64,000 bases of DNA from Streptomyces globisporus (GTDB taxonomy: Bacteria; Actinomycetota; Actinomycetes; Streptomycetales; Streptomycetaceae): positions 186,001 through 250,000 of the forward strand of contig BMTG01000012.1 of assembly GCA_014649555.1 (NCBI GenBank), in the 5' to 3' direction. The position numbers and the translations under genes are program-made. Under the pieces are notes generated by a model. It did no database searches. It saw only the letters and a list, made by a program, of their open reading frames with translations, and was not told where the DNA came from. Positions 24,601 to 34,439 of this stretch are shown here, piece by piece (positions within the stretch are counted from its first letter, which is position 1; the number at the start of each line of letters is the position of its first letter).

Positions 24601-25894
24601 AGCGTTGGTAGCGGGCCAGCACCCGATTCCCGTCCTCCACCAGTCTCTTGCTCAGCTCGTCGGTGTCGATCGCCCCGCTGTAGAACTCCTGGTACGCGGG
24701 GGTCGCCACCTTGTCCTTCCACTCGGGATAGCCGCGCACCGCCTGGGCCGGCGCCGGCCGCAGGCCCTCGGCGAGCGCGGTGCCGACGGCCCACCCGTGC
24801 TCGGCGGAGCGCAGCGACGGATCGGCCAGCGCCTCGGTCCCGGTGGGCAGCATCCAGTCGCCCCGGGCAAGGCGCACCATGTTCGCGGGGCGCAGCAGGA
24901 AGTCGATGAACGCGACGGCCTCCTTCTTGTGCGGGCTCTCCTCGGCGACCGACAGCGTCTGCGGGCTCACGCCCTGGACCGCGCCGCCCGCGCCCGCGGG
25001 CATCGGCAGGATCGTCCAGTCGAACCCCTCGGGGGCCTGCTGGATGATCTGCTGGCGGTACGAGAACCCGAGCGGCAGCATCGCGTACTTGCCGCCGAAG
25101 AACCCGGGCAGCGCGTCCGACCCGCCCATGCCCAGCGCGCTGCGGGCCGCGCTGCCGTCGGTGTTGACCTGGTCGTGGATGGTGCCGGTGACCACGCCGT
25201 CGCCCGGTTCGAAACGCAGGACCGCCTTGCCGTCACCGTCGCGGTGGAAGAGCCGGCCGCCGCCGGACAGGCCCAGGTTGAGGGTGACGGAGACCGGCTC
25301 CTTGAGCGGCCAGGCGATCCCGTACCGCCCCTTCCCCGTCAGCTTCTTCGTGACCTGCCGGAACTCCTCCCAGCTCCAGGGGCGCTCCGGGGTCGGGATG
25401 CGCGCACCCGAGGCCTTCAGCAGCTTCGTGTTGGCGATCAGGACCCGGGGCTCCTGGAGGAAGGGCACCCCGTGGATACCGTCGCCGAACGTGGTGGTGC
25501 GCCAGGACTGCTCGGGGATGTCGGCCTTGAGCCGGGTGGGCAGGAGGGGGCGCAGATCGGCGAGGTAACCCCCGTACGCGAAGTCGGCCAGGTCGTCGGA
25601 GGCGTCGTGGATGATGTCGGGGGCCTCGCCACCCTCGAAGGAGGTGAGGAGCTGGTCGTGGACGCTGTCCCAGCTGCCCTGGACGTACTCCACCTGGACG
25701 TCGGGGTGGGCGGCGTTCCACTCCTTCACCAGCTGCTTGTTGGCGTCGACGGACTCCTTCTGCCAGGCCAGCGACTGGAAGCGGAGCCGGATCGTGCCGT
25801 CCGGGTCCCGCCCGTCGTCACCGCCGGAGCAACCGGTGAGCAGCAGGGCCAGGACGGCGACGGCGGTGGCCGCCCGCCGGACCGTGGCGCGCAT
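24599..25894 (-). CDS. Sugar ABC transporter substrate-binding lipoprotein
   Basis: A 431-aa MalE/UgpB-type (cluster B) binding lipoprotein. The lipobox is LTGC with Cys22. Family pattern: [34 protein letters not shown] and [20 protein letters not shown] (in parts). The start ATG overlaps the permease stop (ATGA). An oligosaccharide ligand is likely, but the nearest genes do not show which. It is the last gene of a permease-permease-receptor operon. Confidence 0.92.
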   Translation of the reverse strand: MRATVRRAATAVAVLALLLTGCSGGDDGRDPDGTIRLRFQSLAWQKESVDANKQLVKEWNAAHPDVQVEYVQGSWDSVHDQLLTSFEGGEAPDIIHDASDDLADFAYGGYLADLRPLLPTRLKADIPEQSWRTTTFGDGIHGVPFLQEPRVLIANTKLLKASGARIPTPERPWSWEEFRQVTKKLTGKGRYGIAWPLKEPVSVTLNLGLSGGGRLFHRDGDGKAVLRFEPGDGVVTGTIHDQVNTDGSAARSALGMGGSDALPGFFGGKYAMLPLGFSYRQQIIQQAPEGFDWTILPMPAGAGGAVQGVSPQTLSVAEESPHKKEAVAFIDFLLRPANMVRLARGDWMLPTGTEALADPSLRSAEHGWAVGTALAEGLRPAPAQAVRGYPEWKDKVATPAYQEFYSGAIDTDELSKRLVEDGNRVLARYQR

Positions 25895-26763
25895 CAGTGC
25901 TTCACCGCCCCGGCCGTCATCCCGCCGGTGATCCGCCGCTGGATGAAGGCGAAGAGCACGAGCGAGGGGAGCGTGGCGAGGAACGCGGCGGCGGCGAGCG
26001 GCCCGAGGTCGGCCACGCCCTCCGCGCCGAGGAAGTGGGTGAGGACGACCGGCAAGGTCTGCTTCTCCGGGGTCTTGAGCAGGACGAGCGCGAAGAAGAA
26101 CTCGTTCCATGCGGTGATGAACGCGAACAGCGCGGTGGCGACGATGCCGGGGGCGAGCAGCGGGGCGACGACCGAGACGAGGGTACGGACGCGGCCCGCG
26201 CCATCCACGGCGGCGGCCTCCTCCAGCTCGGTGGGTACGGCGCGTACGTACCCGGCGAGCATCCACAGCGCGAAGGGCAGCGACCAGACGACGTAGACGA
26301 GGATCAGCCCCCACAGGGTGTTGATCAGATGCAGGTTCTTCAGGATCAGGAAGAGCGGGATGATCACCAGGACGAACGGGAACGCCTGGCTGACCACGAC
26401 CCAGCCGGTCGCTGCGGTGGCGAGGCGGCCGCGGTGGCGGGCCATCACATAGGCCATCGGGGTGGCGATCACGACGGCGATCAGCGCGGCGGAGACGGCG
26501 GCCACCAGCGAGTTGCCCGCGGCCTGGAGCAGCGGCTGCTCGTCGAACGCCTGCCGGAAGTTGTCCAGGGTGGGGTGCTCGGGAATCCAGGTGGGATGCA
26601 GCGAGCCCAGTTCACGGGCGGGCTTGAAGGCGGTCGAGATCAGCCACACGAACGGGAACGCGAGGAAGACCAGATACGCCAGAAGGGCCAGATACTGCCC
26701 GGTGCGCGCGGCCCGGCCGGTACGCAGCCCGGTGGACTCGCGGGCGACGGCTCCACGCCTCAT
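25894..26763 (-). CDS. Sugar ABC transporter permease (MalG type)
   Basis: A 289-aa inner-membrane permease with six helices, beginning LALLAYLVFLAFPFVWLIST. The coupling (EAA) motif is EEAAAVDGAGRVRTLVSVVAPLLAPG near residue 190, in two parts. Typical MalG features are FPFVLVIIPLF and the C-terminal FIQRRITGGMTAGAVK. Its start lies inside the end of the MalF-type gene (4-base overlap). Confidence 0.94.
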   Translation of the reverse strand: MRRGAVARESTGLRTGRAARTGQYLALLAYLVFLAFPFVWLISTAFKPARELGSLHPTWIPEHPTLDNFRQAFDEQPLLQAAGNSLVAAVSAALIAVVIATPMAYVMARHRGRLATAATGWVVVSQAFPFVLVIIPLFLILKNLHLINTLWGLILVYVVWSLPFALWMLAGYVRAVPTELEEAAAVDGAGRVRTLVSVVAPLLAPGIVATALFAFITAWNEFFFALVLLKTPEKQTLPVVLTHFLGAEGVADLGPLAAAAFLATLPSLVLFAFIQRRITGGMTAGAVKH

Positions 26764-27776
26764 CGGTCCTCACCTCCCCTGAGCCGGCCGACGAGATAGA
26801 GGGCGAGGAGCACGGAGATCACCGCGACCATCACACAGCCCATCGCCGCGGCGTAGCCGAACTGCCCGTAGCGGAAGGCCTCCTCGTAGGCGAAGAGCAT
26901 CGGCAGCCGGGTCCGGCCGCCGGGTCCGCCGCTGGTCAGGACGTAGACCAGGGCGAAGGAGTTGAAGTTCCAGATCAGGTTGAGCGCGGAGATCGCGAGC
27001 GCGATGGGCTTGATCGCGGGCCAGGTGACCGTACGGAACCGGCGCCAGGCGCCCGCGCCGTCCAGGGCGGCCGCCTCGTGGAGTTCGCGCGGGGTGTTCT
27101 GGAGTCCGGCGAGCAGGGCCACGGTGGTCTGCGGCATGCCTGCCCAGATGCCGACGAGGATCACGGCGGGCAGCGCGGTGGCGAGGCCGGTCAGCCAGTC
27201 CCGCCCGTCGCCGAGTCCGAGATCGCGGATGGTCTCGTTGAGGATGCCGGCGTCCGGGTTGTAGACGAGCCGCCACATGATGCCGACGACGACCTCGGGC
27301 ATCGCCCAGGGGACGATCGCCAGCGCCCGGGCCAGCCAGCGCAGCCGCAGATTCTGGTTGAGCAGCAGCGCGAGGCCGAGGGCCAGGAGGAACTGCAGGA
27401 CGGTGACGCCGACGGCCCAGACCAGGCCGATCCGGAACGAGTCCCAGAACAGGGTGTCGTGCAGCAGGTCCTGGAAGTTCAGGGTGCCGATCCACTGGGT
27501 GGAGCGGGTCCGGCCGGACTGGGCGTCGGTGAAGGCGAGCGCGATGCCGTAGAGGAGCGGTCCGACGCTGAGGATCAGGATCGGGATGAGCGCGGGCAGG
27601 ACGAGGAACCAGGCGGCCCGGTCCCCGTACGCCTTGCCCCGGGGCGGCGGCCCCGGGGGGCCCGGCCGCCACGACCTGCGCGGCCGCCCTCCCTGTCCGC
27701 CCTGTCCGTCCCGTCCGCTACGCCCGCCGTGCGGGTCATCCGGTCCGGACCGCTTCGTCGCGGTCACCGATGTCAC
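26760..27776 (-). CDS. Sugar ABC transporter permease (MalF type)
   Basis: A 338-aa permease; after a 45-residue Gly/Pro/Arg-rich cytoplasmic tail come six helices, first AAWFLVLPALIPILILSVGPLLYG. The EAA loop is HEAAALDGAGAWRRFRTVTWP. The GTG at 27776 has GAGGGG seven bases upstream; the frame remains open beyond but overlaps the divergent phosphotransferase. No ATPase gene accompanies this operon, which in Streptomyces is usually covered by the shared ATPase MsiK. Confidence 0.9.
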   Translation of the reverse strand: MTSVTATKRSGPDDPHGGRSGRDGQGGQGGRPRRSWRPGPPGPPPRGKAYGDRAAWFLVLPALIPILILSVGPLLYGIALAFTDAQSGRTRSTQWIGTLNFQDLLHDTLFWDSFRIGLVWAVGVTVLQFLLALGLALLLNQNLRLRWLARALAIVPWAMPEVVVGIMWRLVYNPDAGILNETIRDLGLGDGRDWLTGLATALPAVILVGIWAGMPQTTVALLAGLQNTPRELHEAAALDGAGAWRRFRTVTWPAIKPIALAISALNLIWNFNSFALVYVLTSGGPGGRTRLPMLFAYEEAFRYGQFGYAAAMGCVMVAVISVLLALYLVGRLRGGEDR

Positions 27777-27920
27777 GAGAAGACCCCTCTGTCCCGTATC
27801 TGCCCGATGTGTGCCTGAGGCGGACTTCATCCCGATCCGGCTGCCCGGGAGGCCTCCGTCATCGTGCTGACGGGCCGTCGCTTCGTCAAGGTGGCCTGCG
27901 AGGATGCGAAAATCGCACCC

Positions 27921-28787
27921 ATGGACGAGATGCGTGCGCGCGAGGTGCTGACGGCCGCCGGGTTCTCCGCTGCGGCGGAGCTGCTCGCGCTGGGCGAGAA
28001 CGCGGTGTTCGCCGCCGGCGACCTGGTGATCAAGGTCGGCCGGGACGCCACCGGCCACCCCGAGCTGCGCGCGCGGGCGGAGCGGGAGGTGGCGCTCGCC
28101 GACTGGCTCGCCGCGTCCGGTGTCCCGGCCGTCCGCGCGGCGGAGCGTGAGCCGCGCCTGGTCGAGGGCCACCCGGTGACGCTGTGGCACCGGCTCCCGG
28201 ACGCCGTACGCCCCGCCGAACCGCGCGACCTCGCTCCGCTGCTGACCCTGGTGCACGCGCTGCCCGCCCCGACGGCCTTCACGCTGCCGCGCCGCGAGCT
28301 GCTCGGCGGGGTCGAACGCTGGCTGACCCTGGCGGGCGACGCGATCGACCCGGCGGACGCCGACTACCTCCGTGAGCGCCGCGACGGCTTCGCGGCCGCG
28401 GCCGCCTCGCTGGTCCCCCACCTCCCCCCGGGCCCGATCCACGGCGACGCGCTCCCGCGCAACGTCCATGTGGGCCCGGACGGCCCGGTCCTGGTGGACC
28501 TGGAGACGTTCTCCGCCGACCTGCGGGAACACGACCTGGTCGTCCTCGCCCTCTCCCGCGACCGCTACGGACTCGCCCCGGCGGCCTACGACGCCTTCAC
28601 CACCGCGTACGGCTGGGACGTCCGGGAATGGGAGGGATGCGCGGTCCTGCGCGGCGCCCGCGAGACGGCGAGCTGCGCCTGGGTCTCCCAGCACGCTCCG
28701 GCCAACCCGAAGGCGCTCGCCGAGTTCCGCCGCCGGGTGGCGTCCCTGCGCGAGGACGATCCCGAGGTCCGCTGGTACCCGTTCTGA
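27921..28787 (+). CDS. Aminoglycoside phosphotransferase-like kinase (APH family)
   Basis: A 288-aa small-molecule kinase of the APH/choline-kinase fold. The catalytic loop is IHGDALPRNVHV (HGD..xxN) near residue 175 and the metal-binding segment VLVDLETFSADLREHD. The N-lobe Lys is in DLVIKVGRD. The ATG at 27921 lacks a good Shine-Dalgarno sequence and follows a TGCGA-AAA-TCGCA inverted repeat (27905-27917); a start at 27864 is possible. The substrate is unknown; true antibiotic resistance cannot be claimed. Confidence 0.85.
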   Translation: MDEMRAREVLTAAGFSAAAELLALGENAVFAAGDLVIKVGRDATGHPELRARAEREVALADWLAASGVPAVRAAEREPRLVEGHPVTLWHRLPDAVRPAEPRDLAPLLTLVHALPAPTAFTLPRRELLGGVERWLTLAGDAIDPADADYLRERRDGFAAAAASLVPHLPPGPIHGDALPRNVHVGPDGPVLVDLETFSADLREHDLVVLALSRDRYGLAPAAYDAFTTAYGWDVREWEGCAVLRGARETASCAWVSQHAPANPKALAEFRRRVASLREDDPEVRWYPF

Positions 28788-28836
28788 ACGAGCCGGGGGC
28801 GCGGTGCCGGGCTTCCCGGTCGCCTAGGTTGACCTC

Positions 28837-29349
28837 ATGGGATTCTTCGACAAACTGACCGGAACGAAGCACCCCGAGGCCGGGGTTGCACCTCGATCGG
28901 CCGAGGAGTTGCGGAAGGCCCTGCTCGCCCTGAACGGCCCGGATGTCCCCTACGTCATCAGCGACGGCTCGGCGCACGGCGCCGATCTGGTGGCCGAGTG
29001 GCGGATCGCCGAGCCCACCTGGCAGCACGTCTTCGTCCAGTCCCAGCTGACGCACGCCATCCGGATCCGGATGCGGCTGGCCGAGGATGTCCCCGAGGTA
29101 CGCGCCGTCGAGGAGAGCTGGGAGGTCACCCGGGTCGGGAACCCTCCGAGGTTGGCGGCCTCGGCGACGTACGGGCGGGGCGGGGGCCGGACCATCTCGC
29201 GCCGGTACACGCTCCAACGGGGCGAGAGCGGCCGCCTGGAGGCGACCGAGTCCTTCAGCTTCGACAGCGCACAGCTGACGGACCCGCTCCGGAGCACCGC
29301 CCTGGACGCGGGCTGGACCTGGCGCGGCGTGGTCTTCGGCAAGCTCTGA
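28837..29349 (+). CDS. Actinobacterial protein of unknown function (170 aa)
   Basis: A cytoplasmic 170-residue protein starting MGFFDKLTGTKHPE. It has no signal, membrane segment or Cys cluster. The centre is beta-rich with conserved-looking aromatic positions (AEWRIAEPTWQHVFVQ, YTLQRGESGRLEATESFSF). I recognise no domain. Codon bias is fully typical, so it is a real gene. It lies 50 bp after the kinase gene and may share its transcript. Confidence 0.75.
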   Translation: MGFFDKLTGTKHPEAGVAPRSAEELRKALLALNGPDVPYVISDGSAHGADLVAEWRIAEPTWQHVFVQSQLTHAIRIRMRLAEDVPEVRAVEESWEVTRVGNPPRLAASATYGRGGGRTISRRYTLQRGESGRLEATESFSFDSAQLTDPLRSTALDAGWTWRGVVFGKL

Positions 29350-29433
29350 GCGGGGCCCGTCGGCGGCCTGCCGGTGGCACGGTGCCGCGTATGCTTCCGC
29401 CCGACCGCCCCACGTCATTCGAAGGGAACACCC

Positions 29434-29787
29434 ATGCCCATAGCTCGTTCGACCGCAGTGACGTGGAGCCTCTCGGCCGTGGCCGCCGGCGCGCTGCTCG
29501 TCGGCTGTTCCGGGTCGGTCAGCGTCGGGAACTCGGAGCCGAAGCTGCCTGCGGACAAGCTCGCCACGACCGTCTCCGAAAAGCTCGCGGCCACCACGAA
29601 CCAGCCCGAGCCGGACATCACCTGTCCCGAGGATCTGGCGGGGAAAGTCGGCACCACCACCCGTTGCACTCTCACAGCGAAGGACGGCAGCACGCTGGGC
29701 GTGTCGGTCAAGGTGACCTCGGTCGAGGGGGACCAGATCAACTTCGACATCAAGGCCGACGACACGGCTTCCCCCGCCCCGAACTGA
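29434..29787 (+). CDS. DUF4333-type lipoprotein
   Basis: A 117-aa lipoprotein with lipobox LVGC at Cys25 and a small extracellular DUF4333 domain. The pair of Cys in DITCPEDLAGKVGTTTRCTL probably forms the family disulfide, and the repeat-like VSVKVTSVEGDQINFDI closes the domain. GAAGGGAA precedes the ATG at 29434. The function of DUF4333 proteins is unknown; they are cell-surface proteins of actinobacteria. Confidence 0.88.
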   Translation: MPIARSTAVTWSLSAVAAGALLVGCSGSVSVGNSEPKLPADKLATTVSEKLAATTNQPEPDITCPEDLAGKVGTTTRCTLTAKDGSTLGVSVKVTSVEGDQINFDIKADDTASPAPN

Positions 29788-29799
29788 CGCCGGGAACAG

Positions 29800-30513
29800 T
29801 CAGCGCATCCGGGGAATCACCGGCCACGCCGACTCGACCACCGCCGCCGGATCCGTGGTGCGCCGCAGATAGGCCTGGAGCGAGGCCGACTGTTCGGCCG
29901 CCGCCCGTATCTGAAGGGCGTGCAGTTCCTCGGGCGGCAGGGTGGCGACCGGCCGGTGGCGCTCCCCCATCCGGCGCACCACGCGCACCGCGGCCACCGC
30001 GTCGGCGGTCGCGTCGTGGGCTCCGTCGAGCGTGACCCCGTAGTGGTCGCACAGCGCCTGGAGGGCCCGCTTGCCCTTGCGGTACTTGTCGACGTGCTTG
30101 TCGATGACCAGCGGGTCGATGACGGGTGACGGCGCGCCGCCGACGCGCTCCTCGACCGACGGCAGTCCGTACCTGCGGCATTCGCGGTCCAGCAGCGAGA
30201 GGTCGTAGCGGGCGTTCATCACCACCAGCGGGACGTCCGAGCACAGTACTTCGGCGACCGCCCGGGCGATCTCCTCGACCGCGGAGGCGGCCCGCGCCCC
30301 GTGCCTGCGGGCGTGGTCGGTGCCGATGCCGTGAATAGCGGAGGCCTGCTCCGGTATCACCACGCCCGGGTCGAGCAGCCAGGTCCGCTGCCCGGCGACC
30401 GTGCCGTCCGGGTCCAGCCGGACGAGTGCGGCGGTGACGATCCGGTCGTTCTCGACGTCGGTCCCCGTCGTCTCCAGGTCGAAGCCGACCAGTGTGCCCT
30501 GGTGCCAGCTCAT
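29800..30513 (-). CDS. DnaQ-like 3'-5' exonuclease (DEDDh)
   Basis: A 237-aa exonuclease domain protein. The DEDDh residues are visible: Asp and Glu in VGFDLETTGT (ExoI), Asp in MNARYDLSLLDRE (ExoII) and His/Asp in GAHDATADAVA (ExoIII). It resembles the stand-alone exonucleases of actinobacteria, not the polymerase III epsilon subunit, and may process RNA or repair DNA. Start at 30513 (MSWHQG). It lies 88 bp downstream of the HEPN protein gene in the same direction. Confidence 0.92.
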   Translation of the reverse strand: MSWHQGTLVGFDLETTGTDVENDRIVTAALVRLDPDGTVAGQRTWLLDPGVVIPEQASAIHGIGTDHARRHGARAASAVEEIARAVAEVLCSDVPLVVMNARYDLSLLDRECRRYGLPSVEERVGGAPSPVIDPLVIDKHVDKYRKGKRALQALCDHYGVTLDGAHDATADAVAAVRVVRRMGERHRPVATLPPEELHALQIRAAAEQSASLQAYLRRTTDPAAVVESAWPVIPRMR

Positions 30514-30601
30514 CCCGATACCTCCTTCATGGTGCTCCCCGTGGTGCTCCCCCCGAGTGATGACCACCCTCGCACGGGCCACTGACAACACCGGTGGAGG
30601 G

Positions 30602-31837
30602 TCAGGAGACCGGCCGGGAGTCCGTCCAGACCGACTCGAACTCCTCGCGGTAGGTCTCGAAGAGGCCGTGCTCGTTGTCCTGGCCCTCCCGCACCACCGT
30701 GCGTCTGCCCCCGCCGCGCAGCACCAGCACCGGCGCCTCCATGCCCCGGGCCCGCCGCAGATAGGGCTGGACGACGCCCACCGCGTCCGGGCCGTCGCCG
30801 TCCACCAGGTAGGCGGTGAAGCGCGGGGTCTCGTCGAAGACCTGGATCTGGAAGGCGCCCGGGTCGCGGAGCTTGGAGCGGACACGGCGCATGTGCAGGA
30901 TGTTCATCTCCACCGAGCGGCTCAGCTCGCCCTTCTTGAGGCCGAGTTCCCGCTCCCTGCGGCGCACCGCACTGCTGGCCGGGTTGATGAACAGCAGCCG
31001 GACCCGGCAGCCCGATTCCGCGAGCCGGACGAGCCGGCGGCCGGAGAAGTTCTGCACGAGCAGGTTGAGGCCTATGCCGATGGCGTCGAGCCGCCGCGCC
31101 CCGCCGAAGAGATCCTCGGCGGGCAGCTGGCGCTGGAGCCGGACCCGGTCGGGGTGGACGGAGACCACGTCCGCGTACCGGTCGCCGACCAGCTCCTCCA
31201 CCGCGTCCACCGGCAGCCGGTCCGCCGACGGCACCCCGGCCCCGCTGCCGAGGATGTCGAGCAGCCGGGCGGAGGCCCGCTCCGCCTGGGCGAGGACCGC
31301 CTCGTTCAGCGCGCGGTTGCGGGAGACGACGTTGCGCGCGACCTCCAGCTCGTCCAGGGCCAGCTCGACATCGCGCCGGTCGTCGAAGTAGGGCTCGAAG
31401 CACGGCCAGTGCTGGACCATCAGCTCACGCAGCTGCGGCAGCGTCAGGAAGCTGAGGACGTTGTCGTCGGCCGGGTCGAGCAGATAGCCCTTGCGGCGCG
31501 AGACCTCGCGTACGGCGACGGCGCGCTGCACCCACTCCTGCCCGGCCGGTCCGGCCGCGGCCACCACCCACTCCTCGCCGTGCACCGGCTCGTAGATCGG
31601 CCGGAGCACCGCGGCGACGACGGCCCGCAGGCGTTGTTCGACCAGATTCAGCCAGATATAGGCACGACCGGCGCGCTGGGCGCGCGTGCGTACCTCGCCC
31701 CAGGCCTCCGATCCCCAGTCCAGCTCGGCGCCTATCTCCATGGGCTGCGCGAGGGACACCGCCCCGGGCGGGGCATCGGTCGATTCCCCCTCGTGACCTG
31801 CGTCACCTGGGGGTAGCTCGAACCCTCCCGAGCTCAC
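30602..31837 (-). CDS. SAV2148-type HEPN-domain protein
   Basis: An approximately 411-aa protein that I recognise as the SAV2148 family of Streptomyces, annotated with a HEPN domain. The N-terminal half is alpha-helical (RAYIWLNLVEQRLRAVVAAVL and following). The C-terminal half (LLFINPASSAVRRRERELG to YLVDGDGPDAVG) resembles the PLD-like/DUF5919 fold seen beside some regulators. A canonical HEPN R-x4-6-H RNase motif is not obvious. GTG at 31837 is chosen from the family N-terminus SSGGFELPPGDAG; starts at 31855 or 31867 are possible. Confidence 0.82.
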   Translation of the reverse strand: MSSGGFELPPGDAGHEGESTDAPPGAVSLAQPMEIGAELDWGSEAWGEVRTRAQRAGRAYIWLNLVEQRLRAVVAAVLRPIYEPVHGEEWVVAAAGPAGQEWVQRAVAVREVSRRKGYLLDPADDNVLSFLTLPQLRELMVQHWPCFEPYFDDRRDVELALDELEVARNVVSRNRALNEAVLAQAERASARLLDILGSGAGVPSADRLPVDAVEELVGDRYADVVSVHPDRVRLQRQLPAEDLFGGARRLDAIGIGLNLLVQNFSGRRLVRLAESGCRVRLLFINPASSAVRRRERELGLKKGELSRSVEMNILHMRRVRSKLRDPGAFQIQVFDETPRFTAYLVDGDGPDAVGVVQPYLRRARGMEAPVLVLRGGGRRTVVREGQDNEHGLFETYREEFESVWTDSRPVS

Positions 31838-32228
31838 CCGCGTACCGCCTTCCACTCCCCCACCCAACGATCAAGGAAGGGTACTCCGGGAGCGTGATCC
31901 GACGCAGCCCGATGCGCAGGCGACTTTCTCAACTCCCCTGATCGTAAGGCTTGTTCCTTGCGGCGAGATCGGGTGGAGTGAGCGGATTCATAGTGATTGG
32001 CGCCCTGCCCCGCAGCGGGAATCGGACGCTCCCCGGACGACGGGGTCCGCAAGCACGTCCGGGGCGGCACGGGGGTGTCCGAAGTTGACCGGCCGGCCGG
32101 CCAGGGGCGACGGGGCCCGACCTACCGCGTGACGTCCTAGGTGGGCATCGCGTTTTCGGGGAATATGCGGGGAGTGAAGGACCGCGGAAAGCCTCCGAAC
32201 CCGGATCAGGAATGGAAGAGTTCTCATC
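31838..32228. other. 391-bp divergent intergenic region
   Basis: This gap carries the promoters of the HEPN gene (-) and glgX (+). It contains a perfect 8-bp inverted repeat CCCCGGAC / GTCCGGGG (32031-32038 and 32057-32064) and a TTGACC at 32085 without a matching -10 at normal distance. The 60 bases before glgX are relatively AT-rich (TTTTCGGGGAATATG). No gene is seen and no promoter can be assigned with confidence. Confidence 0.5.
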
Positions 32229-34358
<2,130 letters not shown>

Positions 34359-34439
34359 GGCCCGGCCGGTTCGGGTCGGCAGGAGTGAGGTTCCGCCCGG
34401 GGTGACACGGTTCGCCCCGGGCGGGGTACGTAGAAGTCC

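Noticed and set aside
27848-27857. Palindrome GGAGGCCTCC upstream of the sugar permease genes
   Set aside because: It is only 10 bp, GC-rich and without a second site, so chance is a fair explanation and I do not call it an operator.
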